Shown here piece by piece: positions 54,196-62,955 of a DNA stretch of 64,000 nucleotides. Under the pieces are notes generated by a model that was not told where the DNA came from, searched no databases, and saw only the letters and a program-made list of their open reading frames with translations. Numbering within the stretch: the stretch's first letter is position 1; each line of letters starts with the position of its first letter. The DNA comes from Thiotrichaceae bacterium UBA7357 (GTDB lineage: Bacteria; Pseudomonadota; Gammaproteobacteria; Eutrophobiales; Eutrophobiaceae): contig DKOR01000034.1 in NCBI GenBank assembly GCA_002470825.1, positions 62,001-126,000 on the forward strand, in the 5' to 3' direction. Made by a program: the position numbers and the translations under genes.

Positions 54196-55296
54196 TTATG
54201 ACTTTTTCTGATACTCGGGAAAATCAATATAGCCTTCTTCAGTAGAGGCATACCAAATTTCTACTGATCCTTCCTCAGATAAGGGCCAATCATTTGTGAA
54301 ACGTTCAACTAAATCAGGGTTACTAATAAACGGTCGTCCGAATGCAATCAAATCAGCATATTGATTGTTGATGGCTTGTTCTGCAGTTTCTAGAGTATAT
54401 CCACAATTACCCATTAGAGTACCTTTGAATATCTTTCGAAAATCTGCCAGAGTCATTGCTTCACCTTGCTCATGAAAACCAAAGGCCAAGCCATCCATGA
54501 CATGTAAATAAGCTAATGAAAAATTACTTAATTGTTCAATTACAAAGGTAAATTGCTCTCGAAAATCGGTGGATCCCATATCATTAAATATGCCATTAGG
54601 TGAGAGACGAACAGCAATTCTATCGACTGATACTTCTTCCATAACACCTTGTAATACTTCATCAAGAAAACGGAATCGATTAGGTATACTACCTCCATAA
54701 TCATCTTTTCGTTCATTCGTTTTCGTTTGTAAAAACTGATCAATCAGATAACCGTTCGCACCATGTATTTCTACCCCATCAAAACCTGCTTTCATTGCAT
54801 GTGCGGCAGCTTTTTTATAATCATCTATAATTTTTTTAATTTGTTCAGTTGAGAGCGCTGAGGGTTTTTCATAATCTTTTTTACCTTTGGGGGTTTGAAT
54901 ATATTCACCATTTAATTTAATTGCAGAAGGTGCGACTGGCAGTTTGCCATCATGAAAATCACTATGTGATGCACGCCCGCAGTGCCACAATTGTAAAAAT
55001 ATTTTACCATCTTTCTCATGTATATCATTTACAACTTTTTTCCATCCTTCTACCTGTTCATTGTTGTAGATGCCTGGTGAATTTAACCATCCTATGCCTT
55101 GTTTTGAGATAACCGTTGCTTCTGAGATAATTAGACCTGCAGATGCGCGTTGGCTATAATAGTCAGCCATTAATGCATTGGGGGTTCTATCACTACCAGA
55201 ACGACCACGTGTCAATGGGGCCATCACAATTCTATTCTTTAATTTTAATGTACTGTTAATTGAAATTGAATTTAACAATCGACTAATCTTACCCAT
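54196..55296 (-). CDS. Old Yellow Enzyme-family alkene reductase
   Basis: This is an FMN- and NAD(P)H-dependent reductase of alpha,beta-unsaturated carbonyls, or related nitro compounds (NemA type). The TIM barrel has MAPLTRGRSG near residue 25, FLQLWHCGRASHSDFHDG near residue 100, and GVEIHGANGYLIDQFLQ near residue 175 with the HxxN substrate-binding pair. FGRPFISNPDLVERF near residue 320 completes the FMN site. The 366-residue protein is full length. It is convergent with the LysR fragment. The natural substrate is unknown. Confidence 0.93.
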   Translation of the reverse strand: MGKISRLLNSISINSTLKLKNRIVMAPLTRGRSGSDRTPNALMADYYSQRASAGLIISEATVISKQGIGWLNSPGIYNNEQVEGWKKVVNDIHEKDGKIFLQLWHCGRASHSDFHDGKLPVAPSAIKLNGEYIQTPKGKKDYEKPSALSTEQIKKIIDDYKKAAAHAMKAGFDGVEIHGANGYLIDQFLQTKTNERKDDYGGSIPNRFRFLDEVLQGVMEEVSVDRIAVRLSPNGIFNDMGSTDFREQFTFVIEQLSNFSLAYLHVMDGLAFGFHEQGEAMTLADFRKIFKGTLMGNCGYTLETAEQAINNQYADLIAFGRPFISNPDLVERFTNDWPLSEEGSVEIWYASTEEGYIDFPEYQKKS

Positions 55297-55821
55297 TTCA
55301 ACACTTCCTTATTTTAAAATTGTTTAGCTCATTTAAGATAAAATTTTATTCCTGAAATACAGCGAATTAAACCATGAACAGAAGCAAGCATGACAAATTT
55401 AGTAGGTATAAAATAGCATTTGAGAAAAAATAAATATCAGCATGACTTGTTAATTGGGTTATACGATATCTATATTGATAAATTATTCAAATTTGCAAAT
55501 AGCATCTAAGTGTAGTGTGCCTATTTAAGTTTATTAACCACACTTATTGGTACAATATCAAAATATTTTGCATGCTAGTGATCTTGGAAATGCAAGGATA
55601 ACAAGTTATAACTGTATGTATGTATTTTTCAGATTATCATCATAATCATGGTATTTTTATTAAACTGTCAACACATTTATATTCTCTCGTGTAAGTTCTC
55701 GTTTACATTTGCCACAAAAACAAGAATGCAGTTTAGACATCAGCTCGTGATACTCACGCCCTCTTTACTCAACATTGTGCTTTCATTCCGCAACAATTTT
55801 ATCAAGATTATTCATTAATTT
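55297..55821. other. AT-rich intergenic stretch with no recognised feature
   Basis: The 525 bases between the alkene reductase start and the yqcC stop, both on the minus strand, contain no convincing reading frame, RNA gene or strong hairpin. The part nearest 55297 must hold the reductase promoter. No conserved signal could be singled out. Confidence 0.5.
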
Positions 55822-56175
55822 TTAGTGTCTGATCGCACCCGCTTGTATGCTGATTAAATCATCAAAGATCTTAAGCTGTTTTAGCAAGGTATTCGTCAAG
55901 GGATCATCTTTATGTAGATATTCTTCTGCGTATTCAAAAATTCCACTCCGTGAGGGTAATGGTTTAGTCTGCTCAATGGTATCTTTCATTCTCGGCAGGA
56001 ATATCCACTGCAACCATTGTTCAAATTTAAGAGTATCCATACAAAAAGGGATAGTGCTATTCAAATCACTAACACCTGGTTTAAATTCATCCCACTTACC
56101 ATGGGCACGTAAGTTTGCCTCGACTTCTAATAATACGTCAGCAATTCGATTTGGAATATCATGCATAGACATCAT
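55822..56175 (-). CDS. yqcC: YqcC-family (DUF446) protein
   Basis: This small soluble helical protein is of unknown function. The pattern ADVLLEVEANLRAHGKW, STIPFCMDTLKFEQWLQWIF, LPRMKDTI and the PLPSRSGIFEYAEEYL stretch follows E. coli YqcC closely. The reading frame extends upstream to 56229, but the family start corresponds to MMSMHDIPNR at 56175 (117 residues). In enterobacteria yqcC neighbours truC (yqcB); that gene is absent here. It is divergent from fusA2. Confidence 0.8.
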   Translation of the reverse strand: MMSMHDIPNRIADVLLEVEANLRAHGKWDEFKPGVSDLNSTIPFCMDTLKFEQWLQWIFLPRMKDTIEQTKPLPSRSGIFEYAEEYLHKDDPLTNTLLKQLKIFDDLISIQAGAIRH

Positions 56176-56304
56176 TATACGTGGACTTTTACTGTTCCTA
56201 AAGTTTCGTATTAATAATTTTGAGTACATATATGATCTGTTTTCACTGGAATTCCTTCAAAATGAGCGATATTTATAATATTTTATACAGAAATAACACT
56301 TGAT

Positions 56305-56334
56305 TTCACATATTCGGACAATCTGGTTTATACT
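56305..56334 (+). promoter_or_regulatory. Candidate promoter of the elongation factor G gene
   Basis: TTCACA (56305-56310) and TATACT (56329-56334) are separated by 18 bases, each matching five of six consensus bases of a sigma-70 promoter. Transcription would begin near 56341, giving a leader of about 134 bases before the gene at 56475. Confidence 0.4.
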
Positions 56335-56474
56335 CCGCCGTTCATTTACACGTCTTTCGGTCATCTCTGTGGAAATTCAAAATAGATGTGATCTTTGGCG
56401 GCGTCGTTTTTAAGAAACTAGATCAAAGATAGTAATCGATTTCATTAACTAATTTATATTTATAGAGTAAAACA

Positions 56475-58568
56475 ATGGCTGATTTATCAAAGTATAGAAA
56501 TATAGGCATCTTTGCGCATGTGGATGCAGGAAAAACAACTACCTCGGAACGCATTTTAAAACTAACAGGTAAAATTCATAAGACTGGTGAAGTGCATGAT
56601 GGTGATGCAACCACTGACTTCATGGAGCAAGAGCAAGAGCGCGGCATTACCATTCAATCTGCTGCAACTAGTTGTTTCTGGAATGATCATCGCATGAATA
56701 TTATCGACACACCAGGACATGTGGATTTCACTATTGAGGTATATCGCTCATTAAAAGTATTGGATGGTGGCATTGGTGTATTCTGTGGTTCTGGCGGTGT
56801 TGAACCTCAATCTGAGACAAATTGGCGTTATGCAAATGATTCAGAAGTCTCTAGAATAATTTTTGTTAATAAGCTTGACCGCATAGGAGCTGATTTCTAT
56901 CGTGTAATTCAACAAGTTGAAGACGTGTTGGGAGCAATTCCCATCGCTATGACACTGCCAATTGGTATTGAAGATGACTTTATTGGCGCTGTTGATCTCC
57001 TCACCCGAAAAGCCTGGGTATGGAATGATGAAAACGACCCACTTAGTTATGAGATTCAAGAGCCTCCGACAGATATGGTCGACAAGATTGAAGAATGGCG
57101 TGAAAAGTTAATTGAAGCTGTCGTCGACCAAGATGATGTTATTATGGAGAAATACTTAGAAGGTGATGAACCCACTATAGAAGAGCTCAAATTTTGTATC
57201 CGTAAAGGGACTATTAACCTCTCATTTTTCCCTACCTATTGTGGTTCTGCATTTAAAAACAAGTGTATCCAATTAGTTTTAGATGCCGTTGTTGACTACC
57301 TCCCAAATCCAACTGAAGTAAAACCACAGCCTGAAGTTGACTTGGAAGGTAATCCTACTGGGGATGTTGCAACTGTCGATGCAGATAAACCATTACGTGC
57401 ATTAGCATTCAAAATTATGGATGATCGTTTTGGTGCCTTAACCTTTTTACGTATCTACTCTGGTAAGCTAGAAAAAGGGACTGGGGTACTTAATACATTT
57501 ACTGGAAAAACCGAACGTATTGGTCGTATTGTTGAAATGCATGCGGACGAACGTATTGAACTTGATTCTGCACAGGCCGGTGACATTGTTGCTGCAATTG
57601 GTTTAAAAAATGTTCAAACCGGACACACTCTATGCGATCCAAACAAACCAGCGACATTAGAACCAATGGTATTCCCTGATCCTGTTATCTCGATTGCGGT
57701 TTCACCAATAGATAAAGCTGCTTCGGAAAAGCTCGGTGTAGCTATTGGTAAAATGATTAAAGAAGATCCCTCTTTTCGTGTTGAAACAGATGAAGATAGT
57801 GGTGAAACTATCCTCAAAGGTATGGGCGAGTTACATCTAGATATTAAAGTCGATATTTTAAAACGTACACATGGTATTGAAGTTGAAGTAGGTAGCCCAC
57901 AAGTAGCCTACCGTGAAACCGTCACTAAAACTCTAGAAGATAGTTATACTCATAAAAAACAATCAGGTGGGTCAGGACAATACGGTAAAATAGACTATTT
58001 AATAGAAGCGGGAGAAGCCGGCAGTGGGTTTGTGTTCGATTCAAAAGTAACTGGCGGTAACGTACCAAAAGAATTTTGGCCTGCAATTGAAGGTGGTTTT
58101 AAAAAGAGTATGGTTCAAGGCGTGCTTGCAGGTTATCCCTGCCTGGATTTTAAAGTCACCTTGATGGATGGCGCCTTCCATGCAGTTGACTCGTCCGCAA
58201 TAGCGTTTGAATTAGCAGCAAAGGCAGCTTATAGGCAAAGTATGCCTAAAGCTGGACCACAATTAATGGAACCTATCATGAAAGTTGATGTATTTACGCC
58301 TGATGATCATGTTGGTGATGTAATCGGTGATTTAAACCGTCGTCGTGGGATGATCAAATCACAGGAAGCTGGCCCAACAGGTGTCCGCATTAAAGCCGAA
58401 GCTCCATTAAGTGAAATGTTTGGTTACATCGGTTCATTGCGAACAATGACATCTGGTCGTGGTCAATTTTCTATGGAATTTCTGCATTACAACCCATGTC
58501 CTAAGAGTGTTGCAGAAACAGTTATTACAGAAACATTAGCTCGCGAAGAAGAAAAGAAGAAAAAGTAA
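56475..58568 (+). CDS. Elongation factor G, second-copy type (EF-G2)
   Basis: This is a translational GTPase with all EF-G domains: G1 AHVDAGKTTTSERI at residue 14, G3 DTPGHVDF near residue 81, G4 NKLDR near residue 135, then domains II-V ending EFLHYNPCPKSVAETV. The 697-residue length is standard. The gene stands alone, away from any rpsL-rpsG-tuf genes, and the sequence resembles the EF-G2 paralogue of Vibrio and relatives, so a second fusA in the str operon is expected elsewhere. Whether it acts in elongation, recycling or both cannot be read from sequence. Confidence 0.93.
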   Translation: MADLSKYRNIGIFAHVDAGKTTTSERILKLTGKIHKTGEVHDGDATTDFMEQEQERGITIQSAATSCFWNDHRMNIIDTPGHVDFTIEVYRSLKVLDGGIGVFCGSGGVEPQSETNWRYANDSEVSRIIFVNKLDRIGADFYRVIQQVEDVLGAIPIAMTLPIGIEDDFIGAVDLLTRKAWVWNDENDPLSYEIQEPPTDMVDKIEEWREKLIEAVVDQDDVIMEKYLEGDEPTIEELKFCIRKGTINLSFFPTYCGSAFKNKCIQLVLDAVVDYLPNPTEVKPQPEVDLEGNPTGDVATVDADKPLRALAFKIMDDRFGALTFLRIYSGKLEKGTGVLNTFTGKTERIGRIVEMHADERIELDSAQAGDIVAAIGLKNVQTGHTLCDPNKPATLEPMVFPDPVISIAVSPIDKAASEKLGVAIGKMIKEDPSFRVETDEDSGETILKGMGELHLDIKVDILKRTHGIEVEVGSPQVAYRETVTKTLEDSYTHKKQSGGSGQYGKIDYLIEAGEAGSGFVFDSKVTGGNVPKEFWPAIEGGFKKSMVQGVLAGYPCLDFKVTLMDGAFHAVDSSAIAFELAAKAAYRQSMPKAGPQLMEPIMKVDVFTPDDHVGDVIGDLNRRRGMIKSQEAGPTGVRIKAEAPLSEMFGYIGSLRTMTSGRGQFSMEFLHYNPCPKSVAETVITETLAREEEKKKK

Positions 58569-58580
58569 TCGATTAATAAT

Positions 58581-58620
58581 ATTCATGACGAATTCGGCTG
58601 TAGCCGACTTCGTCATGAAT
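58581..58620. terminator. Long hairpin downstream of the elongation factor G gene
   Basis: ATTCATGACGAA (58581-58592) pairs perfectly with TTCGTCATGAAT (58609-58620), and an inner TCGGCT/AGCCGA stem follows after one mismatch. It begins 12 bases after the stop codon. It lacks a T run, so it may end transcription inefficiently or protect the 3' end of the mRNA. Confidence 0.7.
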
Positions 58621-58831
58621 AATCTTGAATTACTGCAATTCAGACACCCTCAGTAAAAAAATTATTTAAGTTAATCTTTAAAACCTCTAAATTTAATAAA
58701 TAAAAATCGATATAAGAAATTTCATCATCTTAAAAAAGATCTTCAGATTATTGCATCAATAAAATTGTTCTCAGATAATATAATTAGTTTTATTCTTGAC
58801 TTTAATTGAATATATTGGAAATATGATGAAA

Positions 58832-58843
58832 ATTGTCGACAAT
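58832..58843. promoter_or_regulatory. Perfect 12-bp palindrome, candidate operator
   Basis: ATTGTCGACAAT is its own reverse complement. It lies 152 bp upstream of the acetoacetate decarboxylase-family start and 62 bp from a near-identical copy. The spacing, about six helical turns, would place both on one face of the DNA. Confidence 0.5.
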
Positions 58844-58893
58844 ATCTATTAAGTAATTAGATAAGTATGTATAAATCTACTAATTTAACACAT

Positions 58894-58905
58894 ATTGTCA
58901 ACAAT
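58894..58905. promoter_or_regulatory. Second copy of the palindrome, candidate operator
   Basis: ATTGTCAACAAT differs from the perfect palindrome at 58832 by one base. It is 90 bp before the start codon at 58995, a position that would overlap a promoter or leader and so fits repression. Confidence 0.5.
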
Positions 58906-58994
58906 AAAGACAAGGATAAAAAGTCCCAATGTCGCTATTAAATTTTACGTTTATTGACCCTACTAAATAATAAAAAACCAGGAGAAAACTGCAG

Positions 58995-59747
58995 ATGGCC
59001 ATACCTGAAGGATATAGCATTCCTATTAATGCACCTCTTTATGAGGGCCCGACATATAAATACAGAGCGACCAATACAATTTTATGTATTTTTCGTACAT
59101 CTAAAAAACTACTAGAGGCAGTTGTACCTAAACCACTTATCTACAATTCAGATCACTACGTATATGCATGGGTTAATCACCTACCAAGGACTACAGGATT
59201 TTGTCATTATCGAGAGATGTTTTTAACTATCCCGGTAGAGTATCCCGGTAAGGATGGTATGGTTGCTGGTAATTATAATGCACATCTTTATCTAGATAAT
59301 GACAGTCCGATTGCCGCTGGTCGTGAGATATATGGCTATCCTAAAAAGCTCGCACGCGTTCACTTCTCTGAACAAGAAGATGTCTTGACTCGTTCAGTAG
59401 AGCGGGGTGGGCATGAAATTTTTAAAGTTTCTATTAGTCCACGTGTATCTCTCCCAGTAGATCCAATCGATCCCTTAGTTGCACAACTTGCACTTCCATT
59501 CATTAATTATAAATTGATCCCATCTGTTGTAGAAGGTGCAAAACCAGATGTGGCACAACTTACTTTAATGGAGCTTGAAAACTTTGTTTGTACCAAGCTA
59601 GACACCGGACCATCCCTTGTTGAATTCAATAGCTCTCCTGCTGACCCATTGGGTATGTTTAAAGTAGAAGAAGTTATCGCCGGTTACTATATGGAAGGCC
59701 AGTATGACCTCCCATACGGTTCAGTATTACATGACTATTTGAAATAA
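58995..59747 (+). CDS. Acetoacetate decarboxylase-family protein
   Basis: The 250-residue protein matches the ADC family. GREIYGYPKKLARV at residues 109-122 contains the expected Schiff-base lysine (Lys117) next to Lys118, the pair that in clostridial ADC forms and tunes the catalytic imine; HYREMFLTIPVEY near residue 71 is a second conserved stretch. Members decarboxylate acetoacetate to acetone or act on other beta-keto and related acids, so the substrate is open. It precedes a CmcJ-like oxygenase gene, separated by a hairpin, and has two palindromes upstream. Confidence 0.9.
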   Translation: MAIPEGYSIPINAPLYEGPTYKYRATNTILCIFRTSKKLLEAVVPKPLIYNSDHYVYAWVNHLPRTTGFCHYREMFLTIPVEYPGKDGMVAGNYNAHLYLDNDSPIAAGREIYGYPKKLARVHFSEQEDVLTRSVERGGHEIFKVSISPRVSLPVDPIDPLVAQLALPFINYKLIPSVVEGAKPDVAQLTLMELENFVCTKLDTGPSLVEFNSSPADPLGMFKVEEVIAGYYMEGQYDLPYGSVLHDYLK

Positions 59748-59777
59748 ATTCTAATTTTATTGTCAAATAGCCACATT

Positions 59778-59809
59778 GAGTGGAATCGAATCTATTTTCG
59801 ATTCCACTC
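59778..59809. terminator. Hairpin between the decarboxylase-family and CmcJ-like genes
   Basis: GAGTGGAATCGAA (59778-59790) and TTCGATTCCACTC (59797-59809) form a perfect 13-bp stem with a 6-base loop. A short T-rich stretch (CTTTTC) follows a few bases later. It begins 30 bases after the upstream stop and probably ends or attenuates that transcript, so the downstream gene may be expressed less or from its own promoter. Confidence 0.7.
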
Positions 59810-59823
59810 TCGTACTTTTCAAG

Positions 59824-60666
59824 ATGGAAATATCCGGCAAAACAATGACTCAAGACAAAGAGGAGTTCATCAAAGCGACCATAAACTATTCTTTGGATAA
59901 TGGAGCTCCACTTGACTATTATTTCTATGAACCAAATCCAGCTTTTATACTGAATCCACCTGGAACAGATCTTCGCGAACTAAAGATTTTGAACGGATGG
60001 TCCAAAGTGAATGAGTTTTCACATGACCGCGAAGGATTCGAATTAAAACCAATTGACAATAGTTTTGACCAGTTTGATGATGTCGATGCCGTTAAGAAAT
60101 CATTTTATCCATTGATTATTAAGTTTGTGAAAATGCATACGCAGGCGAAGAGAGTTGAAGTATTTGATCATACTATTCGTAAACCTATGTCGGAAGGTTT
60201 AAAATACCAAACAGATATACAAAGGCCAATAGTGCAACTAGCTCATAGTGACTACACATCAAAATCGGCTCCCCAACGTGTCAGAGAATTATTTCCTATT
60301 GATGCTGATAAGTTAATCAGACGTAGGATCGCATTCTTTAACGTATGGAAGCCTCTTTACCGAACAGTTGAAGAGTTTCCCTTGGCTATGTGTGATGAAA
60401 CCACCTTAGTTGAAGAAGATAAGTTAACAATGGAACTTAAATACAATGATCGTACAGGTGAGATATTCGTGCTTCGGTATTCACCAACACATCGCTGGTA
60501 TTATTTTCCAAAAATGAAGCCTGATCAGGCTCTGTTATTAAAAACTTACGAATCTGAACCCAACCATGCAAGTTCGATGATTCATAGTGCATTTGAAGAT
60601 CCCTCCTCACCAATCAATGCACCAACTCGTGAAAGTATTGAAGTCCGTACAATGGCTTTTTTCTAA
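59824..60666 (+). CDS. CmcJ/NvfI/AsaB-like oxygenase-desaturase family protein
   Basis: The protein matches the family of fungal and actinobacterial secondary-metabolism hydroxylases and desaturases (CmcJ, AsaB, NvfI, GA4 desaturase). LAHSDYTSKSAPQRVRELF near residue 140, NVWKPLYRTVEEFPLAMCDE, HRWYYFPKMKPDQALLLK and SMIHSAFEDP are its successive motifs. HxD plus the later His are likely metal ligands of a non-haem iron centre; this is inferred from NvfI-type enzymes. I start at the ATG at 59824 (280 residues); an in-frame TTG at 59776 would place the intergenic hairpin inside the gene, and an ATG at 59845 is also possible. The substrate is unknown. Confidence 0.8.
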   Translation: MEISGKTMTQDKEEFIKATINYSLDNGAPLDYYFYEPNPAFILNPPGTDLRELKILNGWSKVNEFSHDREGFELKPIDNSFDQFDDVDAVKKSFYPLIIKFVKMHTQAKRVEVFDHTIRKPMSEGLKYQTDIQRPIVQLAHSDYTSKSAPQRVRELFPIDADKLIRRRIAFFNVWKPLYRTVEEFPLAMCDETTLVEEDKLTMELKYNDRTGEIFVLRYSPTHRWYYFPKMKPDQALLLKTYESEPNHASSMIHSAFEDPSSPINAPTRESIEVRTMAFF

Positions 60667-60951
60667 AATTTGTAAAAATAAATTTAGTCTTCATATCATT
60701 AAAAGTAACCAATCACCAATTTCAGTACAGTACAGTCTATAGCTTTTATAATTGAAGAAATATCTAGTAATTGATAAGTAAAACTGTATAACTAAAATTA
60801 TTTATAAGAGGTGTGGATTTTTAAAAAATATATCGACGCTTTAATACGATTTATTCTTTTCTTCCGGATAATCTCAGCCATCATATCAAGTAATACAATA
60901 ACATCTTCATAGGCTATGTCATCTGCTACCTTATCACGTCTATTATATTAA

Positions 60952-62769
60952 TTATCCGGCTTTACGAGATGCACTTTTTCTTTCATGTTCTTTAAGATAC
61001 TTTTTGCGGATGCGAATTGTTTTGGGTGTTACTTCACATAACTCATCATCATCAATAAATTCTAATGCTTGTTCAAGCGTCATTCTGATCGGTGGCGTCA
61101 AAACTATATTTTCATCAGTTCCCGATGCGCGTACATTCGTTAACTGCTTACCCCTTAGTGCATTAACAACCAAATCATTATCACGTGCATGTATACCTAC
61201 GATCATACCCTCATAAATTTCTTCAGCATGTCCAAGAAATAATTTTCCACGTTCTTGCAAGGTAAATAAGGAATATCCAGCTGCCTTGCCTTGACCATTA
61301 GAAATTAAAACACCATTACTACGTTGACCGATACTAATCGGAACATAGACACCATAATGATCAAACACGTTATAAAGTAAGCCGGTTCCAGACGTCAGTG
61401 TCATAAATTCACTACGAAACCCTATCAATCCACGTGCAGGAATGATGTATTCCAGGCGAACCCTATCCTTACCATCAGGTGCAATATTTTTCAAATCAGC
61501 TCGGCGTTCACCCAATTTTTCCATCACCGCACCTTGATTTACTGCTTCAATATCGACCGTGAGTTGCTCATACGGCTCTTCTTTATGGTCGCCTAGGTCA
61601 TGAACGATAACTTGAGGGCGACCTACGGCAAGTTCAAAACCTTCTCGACGCATGGTTTCGATTAAAATAGATAGATGTAACTCACCTCGTCCAGAGACGC
61701 GGTATTTATCTGCATCTTCTGTAGTTTCAACTCTTAGAGCAACGTTATGTTTTAATTCTTGTTGCAAACGATCCCATATATTACGACTAGTAACATATTT
61801 TCCTTCTTTGCCTGCAAAAGGCGAGGTGTTTGGCTGGAAAGTCATGCTAATAGTAGGTTCATCTACTGTTAGAGAAGGTAATGCATTTACATTTTCCGGA
61901 TCACAAATCGTGTCAGAGATACTTAATGGGTCAAGTCCTGCTATAGCAACTATATCACCTGCCGAAGCAGATTCGACATCAATACGGTCAAGACCATGAA
62001 AACTATAGACTTGTGATATTTTCCCTTTACGTCTTTTACCTTCGATATCAACCAACGAAACTGGCATGTTACATTTTACAGTACCGCGTTTTATTCGGCC
62101 AACACCAATAATACCAACATAACTATTGTAATCGAGTGTAGAAACTTGCATCTGTAATGGTCCATATTCATCCACTTCTGGAGGAGACACTGCATTAACA
62201 ATAGTTTCAAATAATGGGGCCATATCACCTTCACGGACATCTTCTTCAAGACCAGCATAACCACCGAGCGCAGAGGCATAGATAACCGGGAAATCCAATT
62301 GTTCATCTGTCGCACCAAGTTTGTCGAACAAATCAAAAGTTTGATCTAATACCCAATGCGCTCGTGCGCCATCACGATCAACCTTGTTAATCACGACAAT
62401 GGGCTTAAAACCCATTGCAAAGGCTTTTTGAGTAACAAAACGCGTTTGCGGCATCGGTCCATCAACGGCATCGACCAATAACAATACCGAATCAACCATA
62501 GAAAGAACGCGTTCTACCTCACCACCGAAATCGGCATGTCCTGGCGTATCAACAATATTTATACGGTAATCATTCCAATTTATCGCTGTATTTTTTGAGA
62601 GAATCGTAATACCACGCTCTTTTTCTAATTCATTTGAATCCATCACCCGTTCTGTTAGTGCAGATCGTTCATCAAATGTACCGGACTGCTGTAAAAGCTT
62701 ATCAACTAATGTGGTTTTACCGTGGTCTACATGAGCGATAATTGCGATATTACGGAGTTTTTGAGTCAC
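60952..62769 (-). CDS. typA: Ribosome-associated GTPase TypA/BipA
   Basis: This translational GTPase helps 50S subunit assembly, notably in stress or cold. The G1 motif AHVDHGKTTLVDKLL is at residue 11, DTPGHADFGGEVERVL near residue 75, NKVDRDGARAH near residue 129, and the BipA-specific C-terminal domain ends the 605-residue protein. The length is typical. It is transcribed as a single gene. Confidence 0.97.
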   Translation of the reverse strand: MTQKLRNIAIIAHVDHGKTTLVDKLLQQSGTFDERSALTERVMDSNELEKERGITILSKNTAINWNDYRINIVDTPGHADFGGEVERVLSMVDSVLLLVDAVDGPMPQTRFVTQKAFAMGFKPIVVINKVDRDGARAHWVLDQTFDLFDKLGATDEQLDFPVIYASALGGYAGLEEDVREGDMAPLFETIVNAVSPPEVDEYGPLQMQVSTLDYNSYVGIIGVGRIKRGTVKCNMPVSLVDIEGKRRKGKISQVYSFHGLDRIDVESASAGDIVAIAGLDPLSISDTICDPENVNALPSLTVDEPTISMTFQPNTSPFAGKEGKYVTSRNIWDRLQQELKHNVALRVETTEDADKYRVSGRGELHLSILIETMRREGFELAVGRPQVIVHDLGDHKEEPYEQLTVDIEAVNQGAVMEKLGERRADLKNIAPDGKDRVRLEYIIPARGLIGFRSEFMTLTSGTGLLYNVFDHYGVYVPISIGQRSNGVLISNGQGKAAGYSLFTLQERGKLFLGHAEEIYEGMIVGIHARDNDLVVNALRGKQLTNVRASGTDENIVLTPPIRMTLEQALEFIDDDELCEVTPKTIRIRKKYLKEHERKSASRKAG

Positions 62770-62801
62770 TATTCAGGCTGCCTTCTTGCAAAAAGGCGGG
62801 C

Positions 62802-62807
62802 ATTATA
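62802..62807 (-). promoter_or_regulatory. Candidate -10 box of typA
   Basis: A perfect TATAAT on the minus strand lies 33 bases before the typA start codon, giving a leader of about 26 bases with a small GCCTT/AAGGC hairpin. The -35 match is poor. Confidence 0.4.
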
Positions 62808-62955
62808 CATAGAGATGCCTAAAAGTGGATGGATTTCTACAAATTCGTGACTTGTTTCACCAAATCTCAAGTCATATCTCCGATTCTGGTAAAGTAGCAA
62901 AAGATGTAGTCTTATAAATGTCACTGGTCATTTGTTACAATTTGTTACTGATAAT

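Larger units (their letters stand above)
58569..58994. other. Intergenic region with hairpin and two palindromes
   Basis: No gene is present. The stretch begins with a long hairpin after the elongation factor gene (58581-58620) and continues AT-rich to the acetoacetate decarboxylase-family gene. It contains two near-identical palindromes at 58832 and 58894, a TATAAT at about 58779 and a TTGACT at 58796, but no well-spaced -35/-10 pair stood out. An AGGAG ribosome site lies about 10 bases before the start codon at 58995. Confidence 0.55.

Noticed and set aside
59776..59823. In-frame N-terminal extension of the CmcJ-like protein from a TTG
   Set aside because: This segment is the 13-bp intergenic hairpin itself, and the residues it would encode do not resemble the family. 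A start at 59824 or 59845 is simpler.
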